DNA of 64,000 nt. Source: Bacillus salacetis (GTDB lineage Bacteria; Bacillota; Bacilli; Bacillales; Bacillaceae_B). Below, piece after piece: positions 51,019-60,700 of this stretch. The notes below the pieces were generated by a model. That model did no database searches and was not told the DNA's origin. It saw only the letters and a program-made list of their open reading frames with translations. The stretch covers positions 41,419 to 105,418 of the forward strand of contig NZ_QXIR01000017.1 in NCBI RefSeq assembly GCF_003581585.1, written 5' to 3'. Every line of letters begins with the position of its first letter. Position 1 is the first letter of the stretch. The position numbers and the translations under genes were made by a program.

Positions 51019-52463
51019 TATACTCTCCTCCTAATTTTATCGATTATTTTTTTTATTTCAGAAATGACCTTCTGGTGGTCTTTTTCCCCAATTAATACAT
51101 CTAGGGATTCTTCTAAGTACCAAAAGGTTTCTAAGTCACCCTTAACTTCATTTAAAATTTTTTCAGCTGCAAATCCAGTTGTTCCAACCGGGATAATATA
51201 CTTATCTTTTTCCCTAGCTATTTTGTATTCTTCAATCATCCCATTAGCCTCAACGACTTTCCCATCAACAATTTTATTCCCAAACAAAAAAATCACTACT
51301 CCTGCATCACTTATCATTTCGTTTCTATATTCTGTCCATAGTTCTTTTAGAGTTTTACCTCCGGATTCAGATTGGGGAAAAGGTCTTAATGTTAAATAGT
51401 CATTGATTTTTTTTCCTTTACCTAGAAAAATCTCTTCAAGTGCTCCATTAATTATATAACTGCCCACTCCTAAGCCAAAACCTGAGATAATATGATGGTT
51501 GTCCACTACTAAAGATTTTGAAAGATCATGCATTAAATCTTTAGCTTCAGTTTCGGTATAGTTACCATATTCTTCGGCACTGCCAGAAATAAAAATTTTA
51601 TTAACCTTAAACTTCTTTTCAATATTTTTTAAGATTGTAGTTATATCCGCATACTCTTCAATTAATACCGAGTTTATTCCATATCTTTTTAAATCCTTGA
51701 CTTTTAAATCTTGTTTCACTTTGTCATAGTTAAATGCGTCTTCATCAATTGAGCCATCCTGTTTTTTATATTGTTGATCATATTTATTTACTTTCCTAAA
51801 AAAACAGTAATGATTCTTTGGACTATCCCCAAGCAAATCTATTCGTATCTTACTGAGTATTTGTTCTAAGTTGGGATCTTCAAAGCTAAATCCTATAAAT
51901 AAAAATGTTTTTGAAATCAATTCACCTTTTAGTTGAGTCGTAAAAAGCGCTTTAGTGGAGTCATATTTTTCATAATCATCTCTAGTAATAACCGCATCAT
52001 CAGGAAAGTCTCTATCTCCATGCATTTTATATACGACTACATCTCTATTTGGTTTAAAGTTTTTCATCTGGTTTTGATTAATTTTTTTATCAACAATTTT
52101 CCCTACATCGCCTAAGGTATCTTCAATAATAGAATCATAATTAGTTGTCCAATAGGTATCAATCGGTAAACGAGATAGGATATTCATGTTCTCATTTCGT
52201 TCTGCTGCCCGTTGAAACTCATCAACTATCGCTTCATTTATTGTCTGCCTTCCATTAGCGTTAAAATGATATTGAGCCACAGAAACTAGGTCTAGTTCCT
52301 TATTAATATCTAAATCTAGTTCTGTTGCAATATCTCTAAGAAGCCCCCTCCAATCAACAAATCCAGAACCTCGTGAAAGACCTGCTCCTGCAAATATTGA
52401 AAGGTTATTATTTCTGATTTCTTTTAGTATTGCTTTTTCAAAGACTGATAAAGATGTACTCAA
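51018..52463 (-). CDS. thsA: Thoeris ThsA (SIR2-SLOG NADase)
   Basis: 481 residues. SIR2 domain about 1-285: FAGAGLSRGSGFVDWRGLL, TYWTTNYDSIIEDTL (catalytic Asn), VYKMHGD (catalytic His) and FLFIGFSFEDPNLEQIL. SLOG/STALD domain about 290-475: FISGSAEEYG, SGFGLGVGSYIINGAL and GVVIFLFGNK, which binds the cyclic nucleotide signal. TTG 52463 with AGGTG upstream. The domain order is that of the Bacillus cereus type I Thoeris ThsA, which depletes NAD on phage infection. Confidence 0.94.
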   Translation of the reverse strand: MSTSLSVFEKAILKEIRNNNLSIFAGAGLSRGSGFVDWRGLLRDIATELDLDINKELDLVSVAQYHFNANGRQTINEAIVDEFQRAAERNENMNILSRLPIDTYWTTNYDSIIEDTLGDVGKIVDKKINQNQMKNFKPNRDVVVYKMHGDRDFPDDAVITRDDYEKYDSTKALFTTQLKGELISKTFLFIGFSFEDPNLEQILSKIRIDLLGDSPKNHYCFFRKVNKYDQQYKKQDGSIDEDAFNYDKVKQDLKVKDLKRYGINSVLIEEYADITTILKNIEKKFKVNKIFISGSAEEYGNYTETEAKDLMHDLSKSLVVDNHHIISGFGLGVGSYIINGALEEIFLGKGKKINDYLTLRPFPQSESGGKTLKELWTEYRNEMISDAGVVIFLFGNKIVDGKVVEANGMIEEYKIAREKDKYIIPVGTTGFAAEKILNEVKGDLETFWYLEESLDVLIGEKDHQKVISEIKKIIDKIRRRV

Positions 52464-52790
52464 ATTTACACCTACCCTCTACATTCTTTATTTTAAATTA
52501 CAAATTAATACATTTTTTTATTATTTTACCATTTATATTGCCTAAAAGCGACCTATCCTTTTTAAACACTGGTTTCATTTTCTTGTACGTTAGTAGGAAA
52601 GTAGAGACTAGAATTTATCCTATTCAATAATCACAGAATCTTTCCTCCTACTCCCCCGGCCATTTGTACTAATTTAATTTAAACATAAAGTAGTAATATC
52701 TAAACAAAAAACACTATAATATGCCTAAAAGAATATTTATTGCAAGAAAAACATTCGCTTATACAACTTGCTCCCTTAACACTTTAATTT

Positions 52791-52915
52791 ATTTGAAATA
52801 CCCCCACCCTCGTACACAATACTCCTTATCATTAATTTCAAGGGAAATTGGTATTACTATATTCTTATTGTCTTCGTTACAAGTAAAGTGATATTGATGT
52901 GGGGGTATTATTTGA
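52791..52915. mobile_element. MITE-like element with 11-bp TIRs and 6-bp target duplication
   Basis: AATACCCCCAC (52797-52807) and its perfect complement GTGGGGGTATT (52899-52909) bound a 113-bp AT-rich segment without an open frame. Both outer sides carry ATTTGA (52791-52796 and 52910-52915). Perfect ends plus a direct target duplication are the structure of a non-autonomous transposed element. The remaining 52464-53071 region shows no gene; it must hold the thsA promoter at its left end. Confidence 0.6.
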
Positions 52916-52981
52916 TTTCATCCCCTACTTATGTACTGGAGAGAGCTGAGCGGTAAAGAAGTATAATTATAGGTTGTATAT

Positions 52982-53032
52982 TGCCTCTATGAGTTGGTTT
53001 TTTCAGACACTACAGAGGCATGTGTGTTTTTT
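52982..53032 (+). terminator. Hairpin with T tract before the GIY-YIG pseudogene
   Basis: TGCCTCT / AGAGGCA with a 25-base loop, then TGTGTGTTTTTT, ending 40 bp before the ATG at 53072. It may be an attenuator or a terminator of upstream read-through. Confidence 0.4.
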
Positions 53033-53071
53033 ATGATACAATTTTTAAAAAGAGACAATGAGGTTAAAAGA

Positions 53072-54519
53072 ATGGACGAACTTATTGTAGAAAAGAGAGA
53101 TCTCAATCGTGAGCATATCGCTTACATAAAAACAGACCACTTAAACAACTATCCAATCGTATATATTCTTTACAATGACAAGAAAAAGCCCTCTGCCTAC
53201 ATAGGACAAACGGTTCAAGCTGCACGTCGGTTGAAGTAAAAGGCGGAAGAACTTAAATCGTTTGATTTTAATTGGCCATGAGAAATATTAATCAGTCGGC
53301 GACCTATAATATTGAGTCTAATCTTATAAACTTCTTTATTGCCGATAATCGCTACCAACAGCAGAATGTAAGCCAGACAAACTCCAGGGAAATGCACAAC
53401 TATTATGAGAAGCCTTTTTATAATGAGGAGCTTTTTCAAGCGATTTGGGAGAAGCTTAGGGAAGAGAAGGTTGTTTACGACACAGTTGAAAATCTTAGAA
53501 ATAAAGATATTTACAAGTTATCTCCCTATAAAGAGCTGACATCTCAACAGCTTGATATTAAAAATGAAATTCTTGATTTCTGTAGAGAGAATATCAACCG
53601 AGATGGCAATCATGTAATTGCGATTGAAGGTGACGCCGGATCAGGGAAAAGCGTCCTGTTAAGCTCTTTGTTTAACACCATTCAGGACTTAGCTCATGAC
53701 AGCAGCTCTTCCCTCCACGCAACGGACAATTACCTGCTGGTGAATCACGGAGAAATGCTGAAGACGTATAAAGGGATTGCTAACAGCCTGCCGAATTTGA
53801 AGAAGAAGAGCCTCATGAAACCTACACCTTTCATTAATCAAAAGACAAAAGATGACTCGAAGGCTGATATCGTCTTAGTAGACGAAGCTCACCTTCTCCT
53901 TACAAAGGAAGATTCCTATAACAACTTCAGGTATCAGAACCAGCTGGAGGAAATCATTAAGCGCAGCAAAATCACAATTGTTATTTTTGACCCGAAACAA
54001 GTGCTGAAAATTAAAAGCTACTGGGATGATAGATTGCTTGAGGAAATCACCAATCAGTACAATGCCAAAACCGTGAAGCTGACTGATCAATTGAGGATGA
54101 ACGCCAACCCTGAAACAATGAGGTGGATTGACCATTTTGTTGCAAAAGAATTACTTCCTTTCCCCCCTAAAAAAGAAGATTCAAAGTTTGAACTGAAAAT
54201 TTTTGAGGAAGCTTCAGCCTTTAAAGAAGCCATTGAGAGCAAGAATGATGAAGTCGGTCTTTCTCGGATCGTCTCAACATTTGATTACCTTCATAAAAAA
54301 GATAAGAAGACCTACATCGTAGACAAAGATGGAATCAACATTCCCTGGAACAGTACCCAAGATAACATAACCTGGGCTGAATATCCGGAATCCATTAAAG
54401 AAGTTGGCTCGATCTACACTGTTCAGGGATTTGACTTGAATTATGTCGGTGTGGTCCTTGGCCCCTCCGTCAGTTATGATGAAGAAAATGACCGGCTCGT
54501 GATTGACCCGTCAAGGTAA
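53072..54519 (+). pseudogene. Broken GIY-YIG / DUF2075 NTPase gene
   Basis: ATG 53072 opens a GIY-YIG nuclease domain (YPIVYILYNDKKKPSAYIGQ). Compared with the second copy at 63782, 14 bases (AACCATTTAGAAGA) are missing after ARRLK, causing a stop at 53237. A further one-base shift near 53286 restores the frame NQSATYNIES. The P-loop domain then reads EGDAGSGKSVLLSSLF, VLVDEAHLLL and MRWIDHFV (DUF2075). The frame ends at 54519 right after IDPSR, whereas I expect the family to continue. Three lesions make it non-functional. GIY-YIG-DUF2075 proteins are common in defence islands. Confidence 0.78.
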
Positions 54520-54723
54520 GGCCTCCATTCTCACAGCATTAAAAAATTGATATAGAGTTTTGTAAACTAAGCTAATAAACTTTAAATTTATTACTCTTAA
54601 ATCACATCTGTTTTATTGGTTTTTCACTAATTTTCCCGAAAATATAAATGGTGAATAAAATAAAAAGGAATAAAATAATTTTTAAACAGATATCTTTAAA
54701 TAATAATAATATTTATTTTAGGC

Positions 54724-54755
54724 TATAATGTATTCATAGCAATTACTAAGGAGGG
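54724..54755 (+). promoter_or_regulatory. Promoter -10 and ribosome site of the ParB-Mrr pair
   Basis: TATAAT at 54724-54729 and AAGGAGGG at 54748-54755, eight bases before the ATG. The -35 position (about 54701) is TAATAA, a poor match, in a very AT-rich stretch. 54520-54723 holds nothing else I can see. Confidence 0.5.
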
Positions 54756-54763
54756 TATTTACT

Positions 54764-55828
54764 ATGGAAACCATTTCATTGAAGGTAGATCAACTTTTAC
54801 TCGATCCGAATAACTATAGAATTCACAGTCATAACAGGTATACATTCGTAAAGGAAGAAAGCATTCCTAATCCGTTAGTACAAAAAAGAGTAAGAGAAAT
54901 GGTTGAGGGCGAAAACCGAGAAGATATTAAAGATTTATTAGACAGTATAAAAACTAACGGTTTTTTAAGAATTGACAATATTCTCGTAAGACAGCATAAA
55001 AGTAATAACAACCTGTATGTTGTAATAGAAGGTAACCGAAGAATAGCTGCGCTAAAAGCATTAAAAGATGATTATGAAAGAGGTTACTCAATAGGAAAAT
55101 TAAACCCGGAAGTTTTCACACAAATTGAAGTAGTAACGTATGATTTAGGTGAAGAAGACTACCTCCTTTTAATGGGATTAAGACATGTTAGTGGTGTTAA
55201 AGAGTGGGGCGACTATGCTCAGTCCGAATTAATAATGAACCTAAAACAAAAATACGATATGGATATTTCTGAGATAGCCAATCGACTAGGCATGAAAAAA
55301 CCTGAAGTTAAAAGAAGAATCAACTCTTTTATAGCAATGGAAAAGTATAAGAATGATGAAGACTATGGAGACTATTTTAAATCCAGTCAAGCAGCTTTAT
55401 TTTATGAATTAATGAGTAAACCTAATATGAGAGAATGGTTAGATTGGGATGAAACAGTTAATGATTTTAAAAACAAGAAAAATCTAAAACGATTTTTCAG
55501 TTGGATATCAACTACTGAAGAATGGACATCACCTATTATACAAAAAAGGGACGATATACGTGAACTAAGTAAATTTATTAAAGATGAAGAAGCCCTTGAA
55601 ACACTCGAAGAAAAACAAAGCATTTCTGAAGCTCTAGAACAAAGTACTTACTTTACTGACCAGGGATTCAAGAGTAACATAAAATCTATTAAAAGGAGTT
55701 TAGATAAAATACCTGCTACAGCTCTTTTAGCTATGGATAAAGATTCACAAAAAGAAATGATGAAAATCATTAATACTATAGATGCTTTCAAAAAATTTGT
55801 AGCTACGGATGCAGAATTTAATGAATAA
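54764..55828 (+). CDS. ParB/Sulfiredoxin-fold protein with helix-turn-helix
   Basis: 354 residues. The N-terminal ParB-type domain (about 1-125) has VDQLLLDPNNYRI, DLLDSIKTNGFLRIDNILVR and VIEGNRRIAALKAL, the E-G-N-R-R-x-A box that binds and hydrolyses nucleotide in the ParB superfamily. A helix-turn-helix follows (MDISEIANRLGMKKPEVKRR). The last 170 residues are helical and unassigned. The chromosome-partition partner ParA is absent; instead it overlaps an Mrr-like nuclease gene. I suspect a DNA-recognition or nucleotide-sensing subunit of a restriction-like pair. Confidence 0.8.
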   Translation: METISLKVDQLLLDPNNYRIHSHNRYTFVKEESIPNPLVQKRVREMVEGENREDIKDLLDSIKTNGFLRIDNILVRQHKSNNNLYVVIEGNRRIAALKALKDDYERGYSIGKLNPEVFTQIEVVTYDLGEEDYLLLMGLRHVSGVKEWGDYAQSELIMNLKQKYDMDISEIANRLGMKKPEVKRRINSFIAMEKYKNDEDYGDYFKSSQAALFYELMSKPNMREWLDWDETVNDFKNKKNLKRFFSWISTTEEWTSPIIQKRDDIRELSKFIKDEEALETLEEKQSISEALEQSTYFTDQGFKSNIKSIKRSLDKIPATALLAMDKDSQKEMMKIINTIDAFKKFVATDAEFNE

Positions 55829-56624
55829 ATTACAAAAAGAGGAAGAGTTTAAATCCTTACTTGAATTCTTATTAACAAACTATAGTGAATATAACAATAT
55901 TATTAATTTTGTTGAAGACCACGACTATGACTCCTTGCTGGCTAATGATTTTGCTGAGGAACTTTCTAAATATGAGAAAGACGTAGAGAGTATTTTTGGA
56001 CTCCAGTTATTTGATATAGATACAAATAGCTTAAATATTAAATTTTTTGATACAATCAAAAATGTAGTTAAGGCATTAGAGGTAATAAAATCTTTATCAC
56101 CTCATGACTTTGAGAGATTATGTGCTCTATATTTACACTTTTTAGGAAGTTCAAAAAGGCCAAATGTTACAAGAAAATCTCATGATCAGGGAATAGACTT
56201 TGTTGGAGCAATAGAAAGAGATTTAGATAATAAAATACTAGCTAAAAATATGAATATTAATAGAGTTTATTTAATAGGGCAAGCTAAGCATTATAAAGAA
56301 GATAGGGTAGGTTCAAAAGAAGTTAGAGAATTAGCTGGATCATTACTCCTTCTTAAAAGTGGAAACTTTGCACTTCTACAAGGTATATATAAAGGCCTTG
56401 TAGAGAATATTAAAGCTTTCACTCCCGTATATGCATATTTTATAACTTCGTATTATTTTTCCCAGAGTGCTAAAACTTTATGTATGAATTCAGATATTAT
56501 GCCTGTGGATAGGATATTACTAGCTTTTACTTTCGGCTTAAATCATGAATATCATAACGTTAGTGGCAATTTTGATAATGATATTCTAGTGCGTAAACTA
56601 GCAGAAATAGATTATATAAGGTAA
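55809..56624 (+). CDS. Mrr-like restriction endonuclease
   Basis: 271 residues from ATG 55809, or 267 from ATG 55821 (ATGAATAA, overlapping the ParB stop by eight bases). Helical N-terminus, then the Mrr-cat PD-(D/E)xK core at about 95-200: SPHDFERLCALYLHFLG, DQGIDFVG (catalytic Asp) and YLIGQAKHYKED (Q-x-K), with VGSKEVRELAGSLLLLKSGN as the usual third helix. The overlap with the ParB-like gene implies translational coupling and a shared task, probably cutting foreign DNA. AT-rich like its partner. Confidence 0.82.
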   Translation: MQNLMNKLQKEEEFKSLLEFLLTNYSEYNNIINFVEDHDYDSLLANDFAEELSKYEKDVESIFGLQLFDIDTNSLNIKFFDTIKNVVKALEVIKSLSPHDFERLCALYLHFLGSSKRPNVTRKSHDQGIDFVGAIERDLDNKILAKNMNINRVYLIGQAKHYKEDRVGSKEVRELAGSLLLLKSGNFALLQGIYKGLVENIKAFTPVYAYFITSYYFSQSAKTLCMNSDIMPVDRILLAFTFGLNHEYHNVSGNFDNDILVRKLAEIDYIR

Positions 56625-56653
56625 TTAAAAATAACATCTATCTTAGTGGAACA

Positions 56654-56680
56654 GATGGACAGGTAATTGTCCTGTCCATC
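56654..56680. repeat. GATGGACAGG palindrome between convergent genes
   Basis: GATGGACAGG-TAATTGT-CCTGTCCATC, perfect 10-bp arms. The core GGACAGG resembles a single REPIN arm, but no second arm is present. It may act as a terminator although no T tract follows. Confidence 0.5.
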
Positions 56681-56727
56681 ATACACAGAAGGATACCAGC
56701 TTTCTCTAATTTCTTTACTTATAAAGC

Positions 56728-57672
56728 TTATAATAAAACAGCAGAAAACAACCTCTTCAATTCTTCCTCCCCAATAACCTTAATCTCAATTCCTTGCTCA
56801 ATCAGTTCATAAGCTTTCTTTTCTTTGGAACTTAATCCCTCTTCTCCCACAACACTCTTGTCCTGCTTACCAACAACCAAGAAGTCTGTTTTCCTGCTGA
56901 CCCCACTTTTCACAAAGCCACCAAGGTCAACAACTTTTTGCATAGCTTCTTTGCGATCAAACGTTAGTAAATCACCAGTAAATACTACATTCTTTCCATA
57001 CAGCTCATGGTTTTCATCAAATATCTCTTTGTTAGCTACAATATCTTTTATGGCAATCTTATTGAATTTCTTTCTTTTCCTGAAGGTGGTTTGGAGCTTT
57101 AACTCAGAGAACTTTTTGACAGGAATACTTCCATAGGTCCGGCAATAACTTTGGAGAGACTTTCTTCTCTTCGATTCCACACACTTTATTACCAGTTCAG
57201 CGCAGGCACGGGCATCTGAGAGTGCATCATGATGGTTCTCCAAGACAACTCCAAATCGCTCTGCTCTCTCTTTTAGTGAATTGCCGATCCGTTCTCCCCT
57301 GCATGCTCTGGTGCTTACAGGGATACTGCAAACATATTCAAATTCGGGTATTTGAATGGAGTATTCTAACAAAGTGTTCTTCAAGACATTCATATCAAAT
57401 TGAGCATTATGAGCCACGAACAAATTTCTCTTTGAAAAATAGTAGTGTATTTCACTCCATATTTCTGGAAAGCTAGGAGCGTCTTTGAGCATTTCACGAG
57501 TTATCCCATGTATCTTTGTATAATCAGGGTCTACGTCAAGGCCTGGAGGTTTTATCAGAAAAGATTTCTTGTCTACAATTACGTTTTCTTCCACAAACAC
57601 CATTCCTAATGAGCACGCGCTGGATAATTTATGGTTGGCAATTTCAAAATCAAGAGCAATAAAATCCACCAT
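56728..57672 (-). CDS. DEDDh 3'-5' exonuclease with C-terminal BRCT domain
   Basis: 314 residues. DnaQ-type exonuclease about 1-170: IALDFEIAN (D-x-E), AHNAQFDMNVL (Exo II) and HHDALSDARA (H-x4-D). C-terminal BRCT about 230-305: LYGKNVVFTGDLLTFDR, DLGGFVKSGVSRKTDFLVVG. This fusion resembles the epsilon-like exonuclease-BRCT proteins of Firmicutes, thought to act in repair. The start is ATG 57672 or GTG 57669; AGGAGG is better spaced for the GTG. The gene lies 3' of the giant helicase, 64 bp away and codirectional. Confidence 0.87.
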   Translation of the reverse strand: MVDFIALDFEIANHKLSSACSLGMVFVEENVIVDKKSFLIKPPGLDVDPDYTKIHGITREMLKDAPSFPEIWSEIHYYFSKRNLFVAHNAQFDMNVLKNTLLEYSIQIPEFEYVCSIPVSTRACRGERIGNSLKERAERFGVVLENHHDALSDARACAELVIKCVESKRRKSLQSYCRTYGSIPVKKFSELKLQTTFRKRKKFNKIAIKDIVANKEIFDENHELYGKNVVFTGDLLTFDRKEAMQKVVDLGGFVKSGVSRKTDFLVVGKQDKSVVGEEGLSSKEKKAYELIEQGIEIKVIGEEELKRLFSAVLL

Positions 57673-57735
57673 ATCCCTCCTATTATTCATCATGGATTGA
57701 CAGTGCCTGCCCTTTCAAGGACAGGCACTATTAAA

Positions 57736-60700
57736 CTACTTTACTTCCACAAACCCTTTTTCGTCTTCAACAATCAAACCTTTCGATACATTCAAATCAA
57801 TCGCTTCTTGGATAAACTGCTCTCCTTGGCTGCTCGTTCGGCTGTACCCAAGCTGCTTTGATATCTCTTTGATTAAATCTGTTTTTGGTAACCGAAGAGC
57901 TGTGCTGATAATCTCCATTACTCCGTTGGCGAATTCTTGTTTGCTAATATCTTGTAATGCTCTTCTATCATTTCCAGCCAATCTAAATTCTTTATAGGTA
58001 TTAAATTGAGCTTCGTCTTTCCAGATGAATAGTCCTTTTTCTTCTTTGGACTTATACACTTTCATTTTAGAAAGAACGGTTTCTACAATGTTCTCCAGCT
58101 TTGCTCCGCTTCGTGTAAAGCCCCAGGCTGAAATAATTGATTTTGTCAGTTGAGAAAAACTTACGGGAGCTTCCTGATTAACTACCTGTTGAATTTGCTT
58201 TCGGATAATCGGTCTGCCCTCGATTGGGTAGAACGATTCATTTGGCAAGTTAACAGTTTCCAGTATGGCTGGGTCAAAGAAGTTTCCTTTTGGTTTTGAA
58301 TTTTCTAATGGGATGACCAAACTGCTTATTTTTTGCTGAATGGTCGGTTGAACCTTCGTTGAAGCAGCAGGTTGATTACTATTTTCTTCAGATGGGTTGT
58401 TCTCAATATGTTTTAACTGATTTAATATCCCTTCTATCTGTTTCCTTTCATCATGCCACCATTCGACGGACCACACCTTGATGATCTGCCAGCCTAATCT
58501 CCCTAACATGAGATCACTCAATTTGTTCCGATCCCTTGTTGTTTTCCGATTGGCATAACCAGGACCATCAATTTGTATCGCAGCAATGTATTTGCCCTCT
58601 CTGTTCTTATCCACTACGGCCAAATCGATTTTAAACTCGCTGCTTCCTACATTTTGTTGAGTTTGGTATCCATGGTCTTCTAAAGCCTTCTGAATTTTAG
58701 GGATAATAATCTCAGAATTTGTATTTCTGCTTTGGTTGCGGTTTTCCAGAAGCAGTGGTTCATTTCCGCGCTTTGCAAATTCCATAAAAGCTCTTAAACT
58801 ATGAACACCTTCAGCTTTGGTTCTGGACAGATTAATTTGATCTGGTTCCATAGAAGCATAGATGATCATTTCTTTTTTGGCTCGAGAGACCGCTACGTTC
58901 AGACGGCGCCATCCACCATCACGATTCAATGGACCAAAGTTTAGCGTCATATGACCTGTTTCATCAGGACCATATCCTACAGAGAATAAAATGACATCCC
59001 GTTCATCTCCTTGAACATTTTCAAGGTTTTTAACAAACACAGGATCAAGAACTTCATCTGTAAAGTACTTTTCAAGACTGGAATCTTCTTTCAAACGTTC
59101 GTCAATCATGTCTTCTATTAAGGTTTGTTGAACCTGGTTAAAGGTCACCACCCCAATGCTTTGGTGCTCCTGTTCTGGATTACTCAACCTTGAGAAGATT
59201 TCATCAACGATTGCTTTTGCTTCAATTTTGTTATGCTTTGTTTTCCCTCTATCGTATACACCTTTAACATTTTTAAAAGAAACACGAGACTTAATATCAT
59301 CAACCGATGGAAAGGTGATTAATTTATTTTCATAGAAATGGTTATTAGAAAACGAAATTAAGCTTTCATGTTCACTTCGGTAATGCCAACTTAAATGCTT
59401 TTGCGGCATTCTTACAGACAAGCAATCATCTAATACACTCTCCAAGTCCTGTATATCAAAATCTTCCTCAGATTGTTGTGCACTAAAAAAGCTTGTAGGC
59501 GGTAATTGTTTTGGATCTCCAACTACTACAACGTTTTCTCCTCTGGCCATAGCTCCAATTGCTTCGCTGGTTGGCAGCTGGGAGGCTTCATCAAAAATGA
59601 CAAAATCAAATTTTGACACCGAAGGATCCAGGTACTGTGCAACTGATAAGGGACTCATCAGCATACACGGTTTAATCTTAGGCAGGAGATTTGGGATCCG
59701 TTCAAACAATTGCCGAATTGCAATCCCTCTTCCTTTGCTTTTGATTGCTTTTAACAAAATACCTGGCTCAGAACTTTGAATCACATTATTAAGCAGATCA
59801 GGCACCCGCTCCATGAGTCTTACATATACTTCAAGTTTCGTTAACTCGCTGATCTCGTCATCCAGACTATTAAACGTTTTCACCTTATTCTCAAACTCGG
59901 CTCTTGAGAAACCGGATAAGGTCTGGCTGCTTGTAATTTCTTCATCTATCCTGACACGATAAAAACCATACAAGAAAGCAGGAAGCAGTTCACTATGTTT
60001 TAGTTGACCATTGAGATAAGGCTTTGTGACATTTTCTAAGCCTGCTAATTCAGCTTCTTCTATGGTACGAGCAAGCTGACAGTTATCTTTCAATTGAGGA
60101 AGAGCATTTATTAGAAGTATAGATTTGTCTTTTATGACTTGTGTCCAATTGTGCTGTCCAGGCTCATGAAAATCTGACAAAAGCAATTCTTCTTCAATTT
60201 TATTGACACAACTCTTTACCTTCTTGAATGTTGACTTAAAGTTTGTGATAGCATCTTGCATTTTCTGAGCAGTAATAGCTTTAGTATTGTTTTGCAAGAC
60301 TTCTGCTGTATTGGTTAAATAGGCTTGTTCTTCACTAAACTCATGAAGAGCAGATCGAACCGATACTGTCCATTCAATTGCTTTTTCTATTTCAGACCAA
60401 TTTCCTTTTGAGTCATTCCATAAACTAGGGAAATAGCGTTCCATCATATCAGTGGATTGATTCAAAGTTTCTTGTTTTTGCTGAATCTCTTTTATGGTTG
60501 TAATAATCGTGTCCAGTTCATCTGTATCAATCTTATTTTTTGTAACAAGGTATTTTTTCAATTCCTTTGAGATTTTGTTCTTTCCTATTATCTTTTTAAG
60601 GAACCAACTGTTTTCTGCCAGTCTTAACTCCTGTAACAATGGCTCTGGATTGATTTTCAGGATAGATAAATCAAATCGTTCTGTAATTGTCTTGATTTTA

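Noticed and set aside
54764..55828. ParB-like gene as evidence for a plasmid origin or partition locus
   Set aside because: No ParA, no iteron-like repeats and no replication gene nearby; its overlap is with an Mrr-like nuclease.
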